From the NCBI GenBank assembly GCA_019359325.1, contig JAHHHN010000017.1:62001-126000 (forward strand): 64,000 bases of DNA, read 5' to 3'. The translations under genes and the position numbers were made by a program. Numbering within the stretch: position 1 is the stretch's first letter; each line of letters starts with the position of its first letter. This DNA comes from Mojavia pulchra JT2-VF2 (GTDB taxonomy: Bacteria; Cyanobacteriota; Cyanobacteriia; Cyanobacteriales; Nostocaceae). Under the pieces are notes generated by a model. The model was not told the DNA's origin and did not search any database. It worked only from the letters and a program-made list of their open reading frames with translations. Of this stretch, positions 6,249 to 16,293 are shown piece by piece.

Positions 6249-8975
6249 ATGAAACCGGAAGAACAGGCAAGGCAAAAGATTGACCAATTACTCACCGCCG
6301 CAGGATGGGTTATCCAAGACTATGAGCAAGTTAACTTGGGCGCTTCTTTGGGAATTGCGGTGCGGGAATATCCCCTGAAATCTGGTTATGCTGATTACTT
6401 ACTCTTCATCAATCGCAAAGCTGTTGGAGTAATCGAAGCGAAACCTGCTGGATTTGCTTTAAGCGGTGTTGAAATACAATCCGACAAATATTCCTTTAAC
6501 TTGCCTAAAAGTCTCCTTTGTCACCAAAAGCCTTTACCTTTCATCTACGAAAGCACTGGTACAGAAACATTTTTTCGAGACTCCCGTGACCCTGATTATC
6601 GCTCTAGGCGGGTGTTCACTTTTCATAAACCGGAAACACTACAGGAATGGCTAGGCAAGTCTGACACCCTCAGAGGGCTTTTGCAACTGTTACCCACAAT
6701 TGAAACAGAAGATTTACGAGAATGTCAGCAAGAAGCGATCGCAGGTTTATTTAATTCTTTCAAGGAAAATCGCCCTAGAGCATTGATTCAGATGGCGACG
6801 GGTGTAGGCAAAACCTATACTGCTGTGAGTTTTATCTACTGGCTGATTAAGTTAGCTGGAGCGAAACGGATTTTATTTTTAGTGGATCGGAAGAACTTAG
6901 GAGAGCAAACCCAGAAGGAGTTTCAGCAGTATGTCACACCTGATGATGGGCGCAAGTTCACCGAACTATATAATGTGCAGTTGTTGACTTCCAATACCGT
7001 CGATCCGGTGAATAAGGTGTGTATCACCACGATTCAGCGTCTTTATTCGATGTTGCGGGGAGAAGCTGAATTTGAGGCAGAAAATGAGGAAGCATCACAG
7101 TTCGATGGGGAGGAGGACAACCAGCAACCCAAGGATGTGGTTTATAACCCGAAAATTCCCATTGAAACCTTTGATTTCATAATCACTGATGAATGTCACC
7201 GCTCGATTTACAATGTGTGGCGGCAAGTTTTGGAATATTTTGATGCTTTCATTATCGGACTGACGGCAACGCCTTCTCTGCAAACCTTTGGCTTTTTCGA
7301 TCAGAATTTGGTGATGGAGTATTCCCACGAACGGGCGGTAGCTGATGGGGTGAATGTGGGGTATGAGGTTTATCGCATTCGCACCCAAATTACAGAACAG
7401 GGTAGCAATATCCAAGCAGGATTTTACATTGATAGACGCGATCGCCAAACTCGTGCCATCCGTTGGCAGCGATTGGATGAAGATGTCAGCTATGCGGAAA
7501 GGGAGTTGGATCGTTCTGTTGTGGCGATGGATCAAATTCGCACAGTCATTCGCACCTTTAAACAGCGATTATTCACCGAGATATTCCCTGGTAGAACCGA
7601 AGTTCCCAAAACCCTGATTTTTGCCAAAGATGACTCCCACGCTGAAGATATTGTGCGAATTTTGCGCCAAGAATTTGGCAAGGGGAATGAGTTTTGTAAA
7701 AAGATTACCTATCGCACCACTGGGGAGAAGACAGAAGATTTAATCGCCAGTTTCCGCAACTCCTATAATCCCCGCATTGCTGTCACCGTCGATATGATTT
7801 CCACCGGGACGGATATCAAACCTCTAGAATGCTTGCTATTTATGCGGGATGTGAAATCGCGGATTTATTTTGAGCAGATGAAAGGACGGGGAACCCGCAC
7901 AATTAATCCCACAGATTTTCAGGGAGTGACACCGGATGCTCAAGTTAAGGAACAATTCGTGATTGTGGATGCGGTGGGGATGTGCGAGTCGGATAATACT
8001 GATTCTCGACCTTTGGAGCGCAAACGCAGTGTACCTTTTGATAAATTAGTGCAAGCAGTGGCATTGGATCAGCGAGATGAAGACACGCTGATGTCCTTGG
8101 CGGGACGCTTGGCAAGGTTAGAAAAGCAACTGAATGCTGATGAACGCACAGAATTAAAAACTGCTGCTGGGGGCAAGTCTATTCAACAGATTACCAGAGA
8201 GTTACTCGATGCTGTAGATCCAGACAGGCAAATTGAACAGGCGATCACACAGTTTCAAACCCCAACACCTACGGAAACACAACAGCAGCAAGCGGCAGAG
8301 GTATTAATCAACCTTGCTTGTCAACCTTTTGATAATCCCCAGTTTCGGAATTTGCTCAAAGATATTAAAACTAATAATGAGCAGCTAATTGATACAGTTA
8401 GTCAGGATGTGGTGTTAGAAGCGGGATTTGATACCACAGCCAGGGATAAGGCGATGGGGACAGTGGAGACTTTTCGCCAGTGTATTGAGGCGAATAAGGA
8501 TAATATTACCGCGCTGCAAATCTTGTATAATCAGCCCTACGGACAGCGACGGTTAACCTACGAGCAGATCAAGCAGTTAGCGAATGCCCTAGAACGTCCA
8601 CCCTGCAACTTGACAACAGAGAAGTTATGGCAAGCATACGCCCAGTTGCAAGCGGATAAAGTCAGGGGTGCAGGGCTGCAAAAGCTGTTGACAGATATCA
8701 TTTCTCTGGTACGCTTTGCGATGGGGGAAACGGAGACGTTAGAACCCTACGCGGTGACAGTTGAGGAGAAGTTTCAGCAGTGGTTAGCAAGAAAAGAGTT
8801 TACCTCACAGCAGGTGGCGTGGTTGGAAAAGATTAAGGAGCATATTGCCACCAGTGTGAGGATTGAGCCAGAGGATTTACAAGAAATGCCACAGGAGGCG
8901 TTTCAGGGTTATCAGTTGTTTGGAAATGATTTAATGGATATTTTGGATGAGTTGAATGAGGCGTTAGCTGCGTAA
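6249..8975 (+). CDS. hsdR: Type I restriction enzyme R subunit (nuclease-translocase)
   Basis: About 908 residues. The N-terminal PD-(D/E)XK nuclease shows ADYLLF and GVIEAKPAG. A superfamily 2 helicase follows with Walker A ATGVGKTY, the DEAD-type box DECHRS, GLTATPS, and motif VI-like EQMKGRGTRT. The C-terminus resembles the EcoEI R-subunit region that binds the methylase. With HsdS and HsdM it cuts unmodified DNA after translocation. The frame opens at GTG 6231; I prefer ATG 6249, which gives MKPEEQARQKID, but no clear ribosome binding site decides it. It overlaps hsdS by one base. It is the first cargo gene after cvkR. Confidence 0.93.
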   Translation: MKPEEQARQKIDQLLTAAGWVIQDYEQVNLGASLGIAVREYPLKSGYADYLLFINRKAVGVIEAKPAGFALSGVEIQSDKYSFNLPKSLLCHQKPLPFIYESTGTETFFRDSRDPDYRSRRVFTFHKPETLQEWLGKSDTLRGLLQLLPTIETEDLRECQQEAIAGLFNSFKENRPRALIQMATGVGKTYTAVSFIYWLIKLAGAKRILFLVDRKNLGEQTQKEFQQYVTPDDGRKFTELYNVQLLTSNTVDPVNKVCITTIQRLYSMLRGEAEFEAENEEASQFDGEEDNQQPKDVVYNPKIPIETFDFIITDECHRSIYNVWRQVLEYFDAFIIGLTATPSLQTFGFFDQNLVMEYSHERAVADGVNVGYEVYRIRTQITEQGSNIQAGFYIDRRDRQTRAIRWQRLDEDVSYAERELDRSVVAMDQIRTVIRTFKQRLFTEIFPGRTEVPKTLIFAKDDSHAEDIVRILRQEFGKGNEFCKKITYRTTGEKTEDLIASFRNSYNPRIAVTVDMISTGTDIKPLECLLFMRDVKSRIYFEQMKGRGTRTINPTDFQGVTPDAQVKEQFVIVDAVGMCESDNTDSRPLERKRSVPFDKLVQAVALDQRDEDTLMSLAGRLARLEKQLNADERTELKTAAGGKSIQQITRELLDAVDPDRQIEQAITQFQTPTPTETQQQQAAEVLINLACQPFDNPQFRNLLKDIKTNNEQLIDTVSQDVVLEAGFDTTARDKAMGTVETFRQCIEANKDNITALQILYNQPYGQRRLTYEQIKQLANALERPPCNLTTEKLWQAYAQLQADKVRGAGLQKLLTDIISLVRFAMGETETLEPYAVTVEEKFQQWLARKEFTSQQVAWLEKIKEHIATSVRIEPEDLQEMPQEAFQGYQLFGNDLMDILDELNEALAA

Positions 8976-10537
8976 TGGGTGAGGAATTGTATGAGTTGCC
9001 AAAGGGTTGGGTGTGGACAACTATTGGAGAAGCTACTGAATGTTTAGATTATCAGCGAGTACCAGTTAGCAAAGAAGAACGAGCAAAACGGTTGGGAAAT
9101 ATTCCCTATTACGGTGCTAATGGCTTAGTTGATTATATTGATGATTATATTTTTGATGAACCTCTTGTTTTAGTTGTAGAGGATGAAACTTTTGTAGGTC
9201 GTGAAAAACCATTCAGTTATAAGATTACAGGTAAAACATGGGTTAATAATCATGCTCATATTTTACGTAGTAATGGATGTGTTGATATAGATTATTTAAA
9301 TTACTCACTTTGGTATTATCCATTTACTCCATTAACTACTGGAACAACTGGCAGAAGAAAATTAACAAAAAGTGCTTTAATTTCAGCCCCTTATGTCTTA
9401 CCTCCACTGCCTGAACAATATCGCATAGTTGCCAAAATAGAAGAACTATTCACCCAACTTGATGCAGGGGTAGAGTTACTCAAAAAAGTAAAAGCCAAAT
9501 TAAAACGCTACCGTCAGGCGGTGCTAAAAGCCGCAGTCGAAGGAAATTTAACTAAAGAATGGCGGGAAGCGAATCAAGGAGAATTAGAACCCGCCTCAGT
9601 GTTACTTGAACGTATCCTTAAGCAGCGACGAGAGAAGTGGGAAGCCGAACAACTAGCGAAGATGAAAGCGCAGGGTAAAACTCCCAAAGATGACAGTTGG
9701 AAGCTGAAATATAAAGAACCCGTTGCACCAGATACCTCTGATTTACCTGAGTTACCTGATGGGTGGGTATGGGTTACTATGGAAATGCTGATAATTAAGG
9801 GGCCACAAAATGGGATATATCTTCCCAAATCAGATTATGGCTCAGGTATTCCAATTCTCAGAATAGATGACTTTCAAGATAATTTTAGTCGTAGTTCTTG
9901 TGAGTTAAATTTGGTAAGAGCTACAACAGATGATATTGAAAGATATAGCTTATCTGAGGATGACTTAGTTATTAATAGAGTGAATAGCCCCAGCCATCTT
10001 GGAAAATGTTTAGTAGTTACCGATAAACATATTCCATCGCTATTTGAATCAAATATGATGCGCCTTCACTTATCTAGTTTTTATAAGGTTTTATTTGCCG
10101 CTTATTACTTACGTTCTGTTATTGGAAAATCTCGCTTGATAAGTAATGCAAAATGGGCAGTCAACCAAGCTAGTATTAATCAAACGGATGTAGGTAATAC
10201 AACAATTCCACTACTACCAATTGAGGAACAGCAGAAAGTTATAGAAGAAGTTGAACTCTGTTTCTCAGTTCTTGAAGAAATCGAAAAAACCATAAACGTA
10301 AACCTCAAACGCGCTGAAAAACTCCGCCAAACAATTTTAAAACAAGCCTTTAAAGGCAAACTCGTACCCCAAGATCCCAACGACGAACCCGCCGAAAAAC
10401 TGCTAGAACGCATCAAAGCTGAGAAAGCTAAACGCGAAGCTGACAAAAAACCAAAACGTCAATCTACAATTAAATCCAAGGAACCGCGTAAATCTAAAAC
10501 TACAGCTACACAACTAGAGTTGAAATTAGATGATTAA
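8975..10537 (+). CDS. hsdS: Type I restriction-modification specificity subunit
   Basis: The 520-residue HsdS has two target-recognition domains. The first starts at LPKGWVWTTIGEA and the second at LPDGWVWVTMEML (about residue 260). Each is followed by the conserved PPLPEQ or PLLPIEEQ turn and a helical spacer, the second rich in lysine and glutamate. The pair of domains reads a bipartite DNA site and holds two HsdM and two HsdR subunits. The start ATG overlaps the hsdR stop (TAATG), so the genes are translationally coupled. The lysine-rich C-terminal tail is long. The DNA site cannot be deduced. Confidence 0.93.
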   Translation: MGEELYELPKGWVWTTIGEATECLDYQRVPVSKEERAKRLGNIPYYGANGLVDYIDDYIFDEPLVLVVEDETFVGREKPFSYKITGKTWVNNHAHILRSNGCVDIDYLNYSLWYYPFTPLTTGTTGRRKLTKSALISAPYVLPPLPEQYRIVAKIEELFTQLDAGVELLKKVKAKLKRYRQAVLKAAVEGNLTKEWREANQGELEPASVLLERILKQRREKWEAEQLAKMKAQGKTPKDDSWKLKYKEPVAPDTSDLPELPDGWVWVTMEMLIIKGPQNGIYLPKSDYGSGIPILRIDDFQDNFSRSSCELNLVRATTDDIERYSLSEDDLVINRVNSPSHLGKCLVVTDKHIPSLFESNMMRLHLSSFYKVLFAAYYLRSVIGKSRLISNAKWAVNQASINQTDVGNTTIPLLPIEEQQKVIEEVELCFSVLEEIEKTINVNLKRAEKLRQTILKQAFKGKLVPQDPNDEPAEKLLERIKAEKAKREADKKPKRQSTIKSKEPRKSKTTATQLELKLDD

Positions 10538-11804
10538 ACGACTATTCCCCGTCCCCAATCATCTCCGCGAACAACTCCCAACCCTCACCCAAGACAAAAA
10601 GCAAGTCCTCCAACAGCAAACCATCACCCAAGATTCCCCAGGAACAATTCTGCGGGACTTTCAAACCATTCTAGAATTTCTCCAACCTGACGGCGTTGAA
10701 GTTAGCAGCACATATCACCAATTCTCCCTCAAATACCTCCAGCAACTCAATTCCCGCTTGAGTTACCCCATTGAAACTAACCTCAAGCGTCCCCAACAAA
10801 AATCCTACCCCTACATTTACGGGTTATACTTTGTCCTTCGCACCTCTGGACTGTCTCAAGTTATCACCCAAGGCAAAAAAACCAAATTAGTATTAGACGA
10901 ACAACTCCTCAAAATTTGGCAAGGCTTCAACCCAACAGAACAATATTTCACATTTTTAGAATCCTGGTTAATTTGGGGAGAAAGCGAAATCTTAGGCGAA
11001 TTTAGAGATCCATACGGACTATTATTTCGCTGCTTGCAATTTTGGCGAGAAATTCCAGATGAAGGCTTAACCTTTAACAGTTACTCAGAACAAGATAAAT
11101 TAGCCTATTACCCAGGTTTGCACAGTCTAAGCCTGTTTCATTTATTTGGCTTCCTCGAACTTACCCCAGGAAAACCCGAACCTGCTAAAGGATGGCGGAT
11201 CACTGCTGTAAAGCGCCGTCCTTGGGGAGATGCAATGATAGCTTTAATCTCCGAAATTTATGATGAAATTGAACCAGACAAAGAAGAGGAGGAAATTACC
11301 CTTAACTTCCGCATCGCCTTTGACAAATTAAAACCATCACTCCAAACCTACTTTCCTGAATGGGAACAAACCTTAGTCATTGCCAAAGGAGAGTTTACCG
11401 AGGCAATATATACTTTTAAAGTCACCCTGCTGGATGCTTGGCGACGCATAGCCATTCCTAGCAACTTCAATCTCGATCAAGTCGCCGCAGCATTTGTTCA
11501 AGCATTTGATTTTGACTTTGATCACCTCTACCGATTCATTTACAAAGACCATTTAGGACGTACTTTTGAATTTTCCCATCCCTTTGTTGATATTCCCCCA
11601 AACACCAGCGATTTTCGCTTGGGTGAATTACCACTAAAAACAGGAAATCATCTGCAATTTATCTTTGATTTATTGGATGAGTGGGAGTTTGATTTGCAGC
11701 TAGAAAAAATTGAACCTGCTAATCCCAAAATGAAAAAACCCAAAATTATTGAGTCTCATGGTGAACCACCAACACAGTATGGCGAAGAGGAAGAGGTTTA
11801 CTGA
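10530..11804 (+). CDS. pRiA4b ORF-3-like protein fused to a novel N-terminal domain
   Basis: The 424-residue protein overlaps the end of hsdS by 8 bases, so it belongs to the restriction operon. The C-terminal part (from about residue 285) has the pRiA4b ORF-3 pattern: FKVTLLDAWRRIAIPSNFNL, AFDFDFDHLYRF and, near the end, GEPPTQYG. Proteins with this domain are frequent on plasmids and next to mobile elements, but their function is unknown. The N-terminal 280 residues have no motif I recognise. It could be an accessory or regulatory subunit of the type I system. That is inference from overlap alone. Confidence 0.7.
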   Translation: MIKRLFPVPNHLREQLPTLTQDKKQVLQQQTITQDSPGTILRDFQTILEFLQPDGVEVSSTYHQFSLKYLQQLNSRLSYPIETNLKRPQQKSYPYIYGLYFVLRTSGLSQVITQGKKTKLVLDEQLLKIWQGFNPTEQYFTFLESWLIWGESEILGEFRDPYGLLFRCLQFWREIPDEGLTFNSYSEQDKLAYYPGLHSLSLFHLFGFLELTPGKPEPAKGWRITAVKRRPWGDAMIALISEIYDEIEPDKEEEEITLNFRIAFDKLKPSLQTYFPEWEQTLVIAKGEFTEAIYTFKVTLLDAWRRIAIPSNFNLDQVAAAFVQAFDFDFDHLYRFIYKDHLGRTFEFSHPFVDIPPNTSDFRLGELPLKTGNHLQFIFDLLDEWEFDLQLEKIEPANPKMKKPKIIESHGEPPTQYGEEEEVY

Positions 11805-11914
11805 TGCGATCGCACTTCACTTGGAGGATTATGTATGAACTTATGCCTACTACATAAGCATCAAGTCTTACCTCATTCAGCAACTCAGTACAGAACTATT
11901 AATTACGCATTATT

Positions 11915-13576
11915 TTATATTGTAACTATCTGCTTCTTAATTTTTTGAATTATATGTTTTATTTGATTAACCATCTCAATTTTTGAGCCTTCATTATTTC
12001 GCAATTCATCTCGCTGACGTTCAACATCTTGAAGCTCAGATTCATAAAAACCACAAATAATTTCGCTTTTAATATTCCTTTCATAGTCGCTTCTGATTTC
12101 TGAGGCAACTTGCCTAAAACTTCGGCGTAAATCTGCTCTTGCTTCACGGAGCTTTTGCTCATATTCTGCTTCATCCTTTTCCTGTTTAGCAGCAAGGAAA
12201 ATTTCTAAAATTACACCAACACCTCCAATAATAGGCCCTAAACCTCTGATGAATTTAGCCCCATTCACTGCTCCCCAAGGACGAAATTTAACACCAAAAA
12301 ATTTACCTACGTTATAAACTAGGTCTCTAGAAACTGCCGACGCAAAATTTCCTATAGCCCGCACAGCTTCAGGGCTTTTCCTTAAAAAGGATGGTATTTC
12401 TGAAGTTCCCTCAACTTCTTCATAATCAACTTGTTTTCTACCAGTTGATGAAACTTGTACTTCTTCCGCTAAAGAACGACCCAGCCTTGATTGTAATAAT
12501 TGTTCGAGTTGAATTTGAAGTTTACTTAATTCCTCTTCCAAGCCCAACTTTATTTTCTCCATTGTTTGCTTTGTAGTTGACTCTATTTCTTTCTCAGCTT
12601 TTTTAATTGTCCAGTTAATATCTTCTTCGCTATGTTTCCCATCAACTTTACTAGCAACACCTTCGCCAATCATTAACACTTCATGCTCAAGATTGTTAAA
12701 TTCAGCTATATAACAATTCCTAAATCTTGTTTGAGAGGTCTTAATAAGTAACATCTTACGATGGAGTAGTTCTAAGAAATCTCTAGCGGATTTATTATCT
12801 GTACTCAAAATATTGTAAGACCGTTCTAATATATCTAAGGCACGGTTGAGAGGTGTTAACAGTCTTGCATACAATTTATTCTTATCGATTAATTTATGTA
12901 ACGATAACAAGAAAGTATCAAAACTAGATTCTTCGATTAAAAATTCTTTTTCATCTTCATCTTTTTCAGATTGAGCCTTCAAATAAGAATCAGCATCAAC
13001 AAAACAAGTGTAAAAATCATTAGGGTGATGAGGCTCTACAACTTCCAGAATGCTTTTAAGCAAGACTTCTGGCTTACCGCGTTCACGACTCATTTTATTA
13101 ATTACTAAGAGCATTTGACCAACTCGCTGCATTTCATTGGCAACTCTTTTGAAAAAAGCTCCACCTTGAGGGTTAAATAACTCGTTAGGAACAACGAATA
13201 TAAGTAAATCGCTTTTTGAAATTTGTTCTAGAGTGATTTGATCGTGATCTGTTCTACCTGCATAAATGCCTGGGGTATCAACTAGGAGAACTTCTTTCCA
13301 AGGATATTCAGTAATCATATCTGTACAAATTTCAGCACTGATTCGGACAGATGGGTCGCCCGTAAGAGCTTTAATCAAAGTAGACTTACCAGCATTATAT
13401 TGACCGATGAAGGCAATACTTAATTGGGATTTTTGCCGATATTCATGAATAAAAACTTCAAATTCTCTAGCAAATATATCTATCTCATTATCGGTAGATG
13501 CAGATAGTATCCTTAAAGTTTCAGAACATAAATCTTCTACTTGTTTAGCAACTTGCTTAAATTTCATCTCAGACAT
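11915..13576 (-). CDS. dynamin-like large GTPase (possible LeoA-type defence GTPase)
   Basis: 553 residues. The G domain shows G1 GQYNAGKS (residues 58-65), G3 DTPG (100-103) and G4 NKMS (160-163). A long helical region follows, then a glycine-rich hydrophobic stretch near residue 440 (GLGPIIGGVGVIL) suited to membrane contact, and a coiled C-terminus. This is the layout of bacterial dynamin-like proteins. Together with the upstream GTPase it forms a minus-strand pair between restriction genes. Paired dynamin-like GTPases are known in the Eleos (LeoA/LeoBC) anti-phage system. The length resembles LeoA, but I could not test homology. Confidence 0.75.
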   Translation of the reverse strand: MSEMKFKQVAKQVEDLCSETLRILSASTDNEIDIFAREFEVFIHEYRQKSQLSIAFIGQYNAGKSTLIKALTGDPSVRISAEICTDMITEYPWKEVLLVDTPGIYAGRTDHDQITLEQISKSDLLIFVVPNELFNPQGGAFFKRVANEMQRVGQMLLVINKMSRERGKPEVLLKSILEVVEPHHPNDFYTCFVDADSYLKAQSEKDEDEKEFLIEESSFDTFLLSLHKLIDKNKLYARLLTPLNRALDILERSYNILSTDNKSARDFLELLHRKMLLIKTSQTRFRNCYIAEFNNLEHEVLMIGEGVASKVDGKHSEEDINWTIKKAEKEIESTTKQTMEKIKLGLEEELSKLQIQLEQLLQSRLGRSLAEEVQVSSTGRKQVDYEEVEGTSEIPSFLRKSPEAVRAIGNFASAVSRDLVYNVGKFFGVKFRPWGAVNGAKFIRGLGPIIGGVGVILEIFLAAKQEKDEAEYEQKLREARADLRRSFRQVASEIRSDYERNIKSEIICGFYESELQDVERQRDELRNNEGSKIEMVNQIKHIIQKIKKQIVTI

Positions 13577-13701
13577 TTACCACTACCTCTATAAATTTAG
13601 AATTGTATTTTTAATGTACGTAATGAAAAAATACACAAATAATTGGGTATATATTAAAATAACTTATATTACTCCTCAAGAGACAGATGAAAGTATAATA
13701 A

Positions 13702-15939
13702 CTACAGCAATTCATCAGCTATAAATGATGAATTAACCTTGAAATTGCTTGGATTTGGTACCCTATCTCTTGGTTCTGTAGAGTCTGACTCTTGCTTCAT
13801 CTGTTTTTTGATTTTCTCAAGTTGTGAAATAGCTTTTTTAAGGTCAGCCACAATTATTAGAAGTCCTTTAATGTAAATATCTACCTGTTCCAGCACTTCA
13901 GTTTTAGCTCTAACAGCAATATTTGTATCTAGTAATTTTTGGTAAGTCTTACAAGTTTCCTGCTCAGATTGATCCAAGCTCTTCCAAAGACTTTCTTTAG
14001 CTTCCTGTTTAGCTTTTTGCCATGCTTTTTTCTCTTGATCGCCAAAGAACCAACTGAAAATTCCAACGACGATAGATGTAACGCCAGCTATCCATCCTAC
14101 AGGATTCCAAAAATTAGCTGCTGCAAAAGCACCAATACCAAAAGCAACAGCAGAGGCTGCACCTAAACCCACACCTACCCACTTCAGAATTTTTCCAACT
14201 TGCCATTGTTGATAGTTTCCGAAATCAGTAGATTCTAACTTAATAGTTCCCATATCATATTGATATTGCCTTTGAAACTCATTTAAAGAAGCTACTAATT
14301 CCTGGACTATCTCTTCAAATAAGTTCTCCATAACAGTTTCAATTTTTTGTTTCTCTTTGTCCATGCGCTTCTGATACTCAGACTGAGCAATGTCTTTCCC
14401 TAAATATTCATCAACAAAGCTAGGAATCCATTGTTTAATTTTGCTAAATGAATCTTTACATACTCTTTGAATTTTAATTTTTCCGTTTTTAACACTTTCT
14501 TGAAAGATATATTCAATCTCTGCTCGTTTTTCTCGCATAAAATATGCCTGAGACTCCAGAGATTTTTGATGTCCTTCTAACATCTTTATAATTAAATCGA
14601 GAAAATATATGATTGCATCAAAAAATGTATTCCAGCGTCTTTGTTTTCCTCTTGTGTATATTTCTGACGCGATTAAACTATAAATTTCTTCTATTCGGCT
14701 TAATTCCCAAAGATTCTTAGCAACGTCACTATATTGAGGCTGATTACTCAGAAATGCTGCATAGGCATGAATACAAATAATTGCTACTTCTTCTATGCCT
14801 AAACTGTGACGAATATAAGTACGAATATGGCGTTTATGTTCATCTAGCCTTTGTGATTCAAAGATTTTTTCTGGATTTTTAATAAATCTCTCCAGGCGTT
14901 TTGGCTTGTCAATATCATACTTAATGTTAAGAATTACAAAAAAGTATTTTTTGATTTCTTGCAGCCAAGCCATAGCGTCAAATTCACCAGGCTGAACAGA
15001 GTCATCGCTAGTGAGAAAGATAACAATGTCAGATTCATGTACTATTTCTACAGCTTTTTGTTTATCTTCTTCTCCTTGGTAAGCTTCAATACCAGGTGTA
15101 TCTATTAATCGTAAGCCTTTCCATTTATATTCTCTGATATCTCTAGTTGTTCGCTGTGAACCTTTGCCAATTGTACTGCCATCACCGCAGGTTAAAGCCT
15201 CACGAATAGTGCTTTTTCCAGCTTTAGTTCTACCAAATAAAACAACTGTGAAATCTGCTAAATGCTGGCTTTTCACTTCTAAGTATTTTTTTAGTTCTTG
15301 AAGTCCTTCATTAGCATGGCTTTCAATTTCATCTACTATATTTCTCAGAACTTTAGCAAAATTAAAATTATTAGCATCTTTTTGTTTTAATAAATAAGAT
15401 GCACTTTTGTCTAAATCAAGCTTAAGATTCTGTAAAATGGTAGCAATTTCTTTGTAATAATTAAAAGTTTTTTGATAAGCATTCTTAGCAGTCCTTGTAC
15501 ATTCTTCCAGAGCCTGTTGAAACTCCTCAGCCGATATCCTTTTTGAGCTATGATTTTCTGTTTCTACTTCTGGCTCAGTTCTTATAGCTGGTTCAACCTG
15601 AGACTCAACCTCAAATTCTCGACACCAAGAAACATCAAAAGTACTTTTCTGCTTGGCAAGTATTTTAACTTTTTTCAATGATGTTGTTTTTAACCTAGAG
15701 ATTTCGTCAAAGATGAATGCTGTTGTACTTTCTGGCTCTGGAACTTCAGCAGACTCTAAAATAACTTTGAGTAAAGTGTTCCTAGAAGTAGCAGTAGCAC
15801 CTATACCTTGGTGATGAAAAGATTGATTGAGTATATTTGAGACTACTTCTTCAAGAGTTGGTGGAATCATACTGAGCCAGGAGAATACATTAAACAGCCT
15901 TATAACTAAGTATTCCCATTTTTCGCTAGTTACTTTCAA
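13702..15939 (-). CDS. second dynamin-like GTPase with membrane hairpin
   Basis: 745 residues. An N-terminal 220-residue extension precedes the G domain with G1 GRTKAGKS (236-243), DTPG near 279 and a degenerate G4 region (NIKYDID). Helical stretches and a long hydrophobic hairpin (about residues 595-640, VGVGLGAASAV to GIFSWFFG) suggest membrane insertion. It lies 125 bp upstream of, and is co-directional with, the 553-residue GTPase, so both are likely one transcript. The pair is opposite in strand to the flanking restriction genes. A membrane-acting defence role is inferred. Confidence 0.72.
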   Translation of the reverse strand: MKVTSEKWEYLVIRLFNVFSWLSMIPPTLEEVVSNILNQSFHHQGIGATATSRNTLLKVILESAEVPEPESTTAFIFDEISRLKTTSLKKVKILAKQKSTFDVSWCREFEVESQVEPAIRTEPEVETENHSSKRISAEEFQQALEECTRTAKNAYQKTFNYYKEIATILQNLKLDLDKSASYLLKQKDANNFNFAKVLRNIVDEIESHANEGLQELKKYLEVKSQHLADFTVVLFGRTKAGKSTIREALTCGDGSTIGKGSQRTTRDIREYKWKGLRLIDTPGIEAYQGEEDKQKAVEIVHESDIVIFLTSDDSVQPGEFDAMAWLQEIKKYFFVILNIKYDIDKPKRLERFIKNPEKIFESQRLDEHKRHIRTYIRHSLGIEEVAIICIHAYAAFLSNQPQYSDVAKNLWELSRIEEIYSLIASEIYTRGKQRRWNTFFDAIIYFLDLIIKMLEGHQKSLESQAYFMREKRAEIEYIFQESVKNGKIKIQRVCKDSFSKIKQWIPSFVDEYLGKDIAQSEYQKRMDKEKQKIETVMENLFEEIVQELVASLNEFQRQYQYDMGTIKLESTDFGNYQQWQVGKILKWVGVGLGAASAVAFGIGAFAAANFWNPVGWIAGVTSIVVGIFSWFFGDQEKKAWQKAKQEAKESLWKSLDQSEQETCKTYQKLLDTNIAVRAKTEVLEQVDIYIKGLLIIVADLKKAISQLEKIKKQMKQESDSTEPRDRVPNPSNFKVNSSFIADELL

Positions 15940-16004
15940 CTAAAAACTAACAACGCAATTAGATTTTTATAGAGATTAATATCCTGGCATAGAATTTTAA
16001 TAGC

Positions 16005-16187
16005 GATCGCACATTCAAGACGTGTCAGAATTGGCAATGCGATCGCTATTACTGTATTAGTGTAAAGGGATGGGTAGTGCGATCGCCTCAACATCGCTTG
16101 CATATCTTCTGTGATCGCACATTCAAGACGTGTCAGAATTAGTGGTGCGATCGTTATTACTGTATCAGTGTAAAGGAATGGGTGGAG
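16005..16187. repeat. two 108-bp-spaced imperfect direct repeats with HIP1 sites
   Basis: GATCGCACATTCAAGACG begins at 16005 and again at 16113. Each copy runs on through TGTCAGAATT, a GCGATCG-type site, TATTACTGTAT and AGTGTAAAGG for about 73 bp. The minus-strand open frame here consists only of the repeat and is not a convincing gene. The block separates the GTPase pair from hsdM and may contain the hsdM promoter. Confidence 0.6.
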
Positions 16188-16293
16188 TGATTGTCTAATA
16201 CGAATCATTAGTTTGAAGATTTATTAGCGGCGATCGCTATTGCGAAAATATATAATTCTTCTTTACGAATGAAACTACCTGTATCATCACTCA

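Noticed and set aside
15936-16208. 90-codon minus-strand frame
   Set aside because: It consists of two copies of a HIP1-rich DNA repeat and has no protein-like features.
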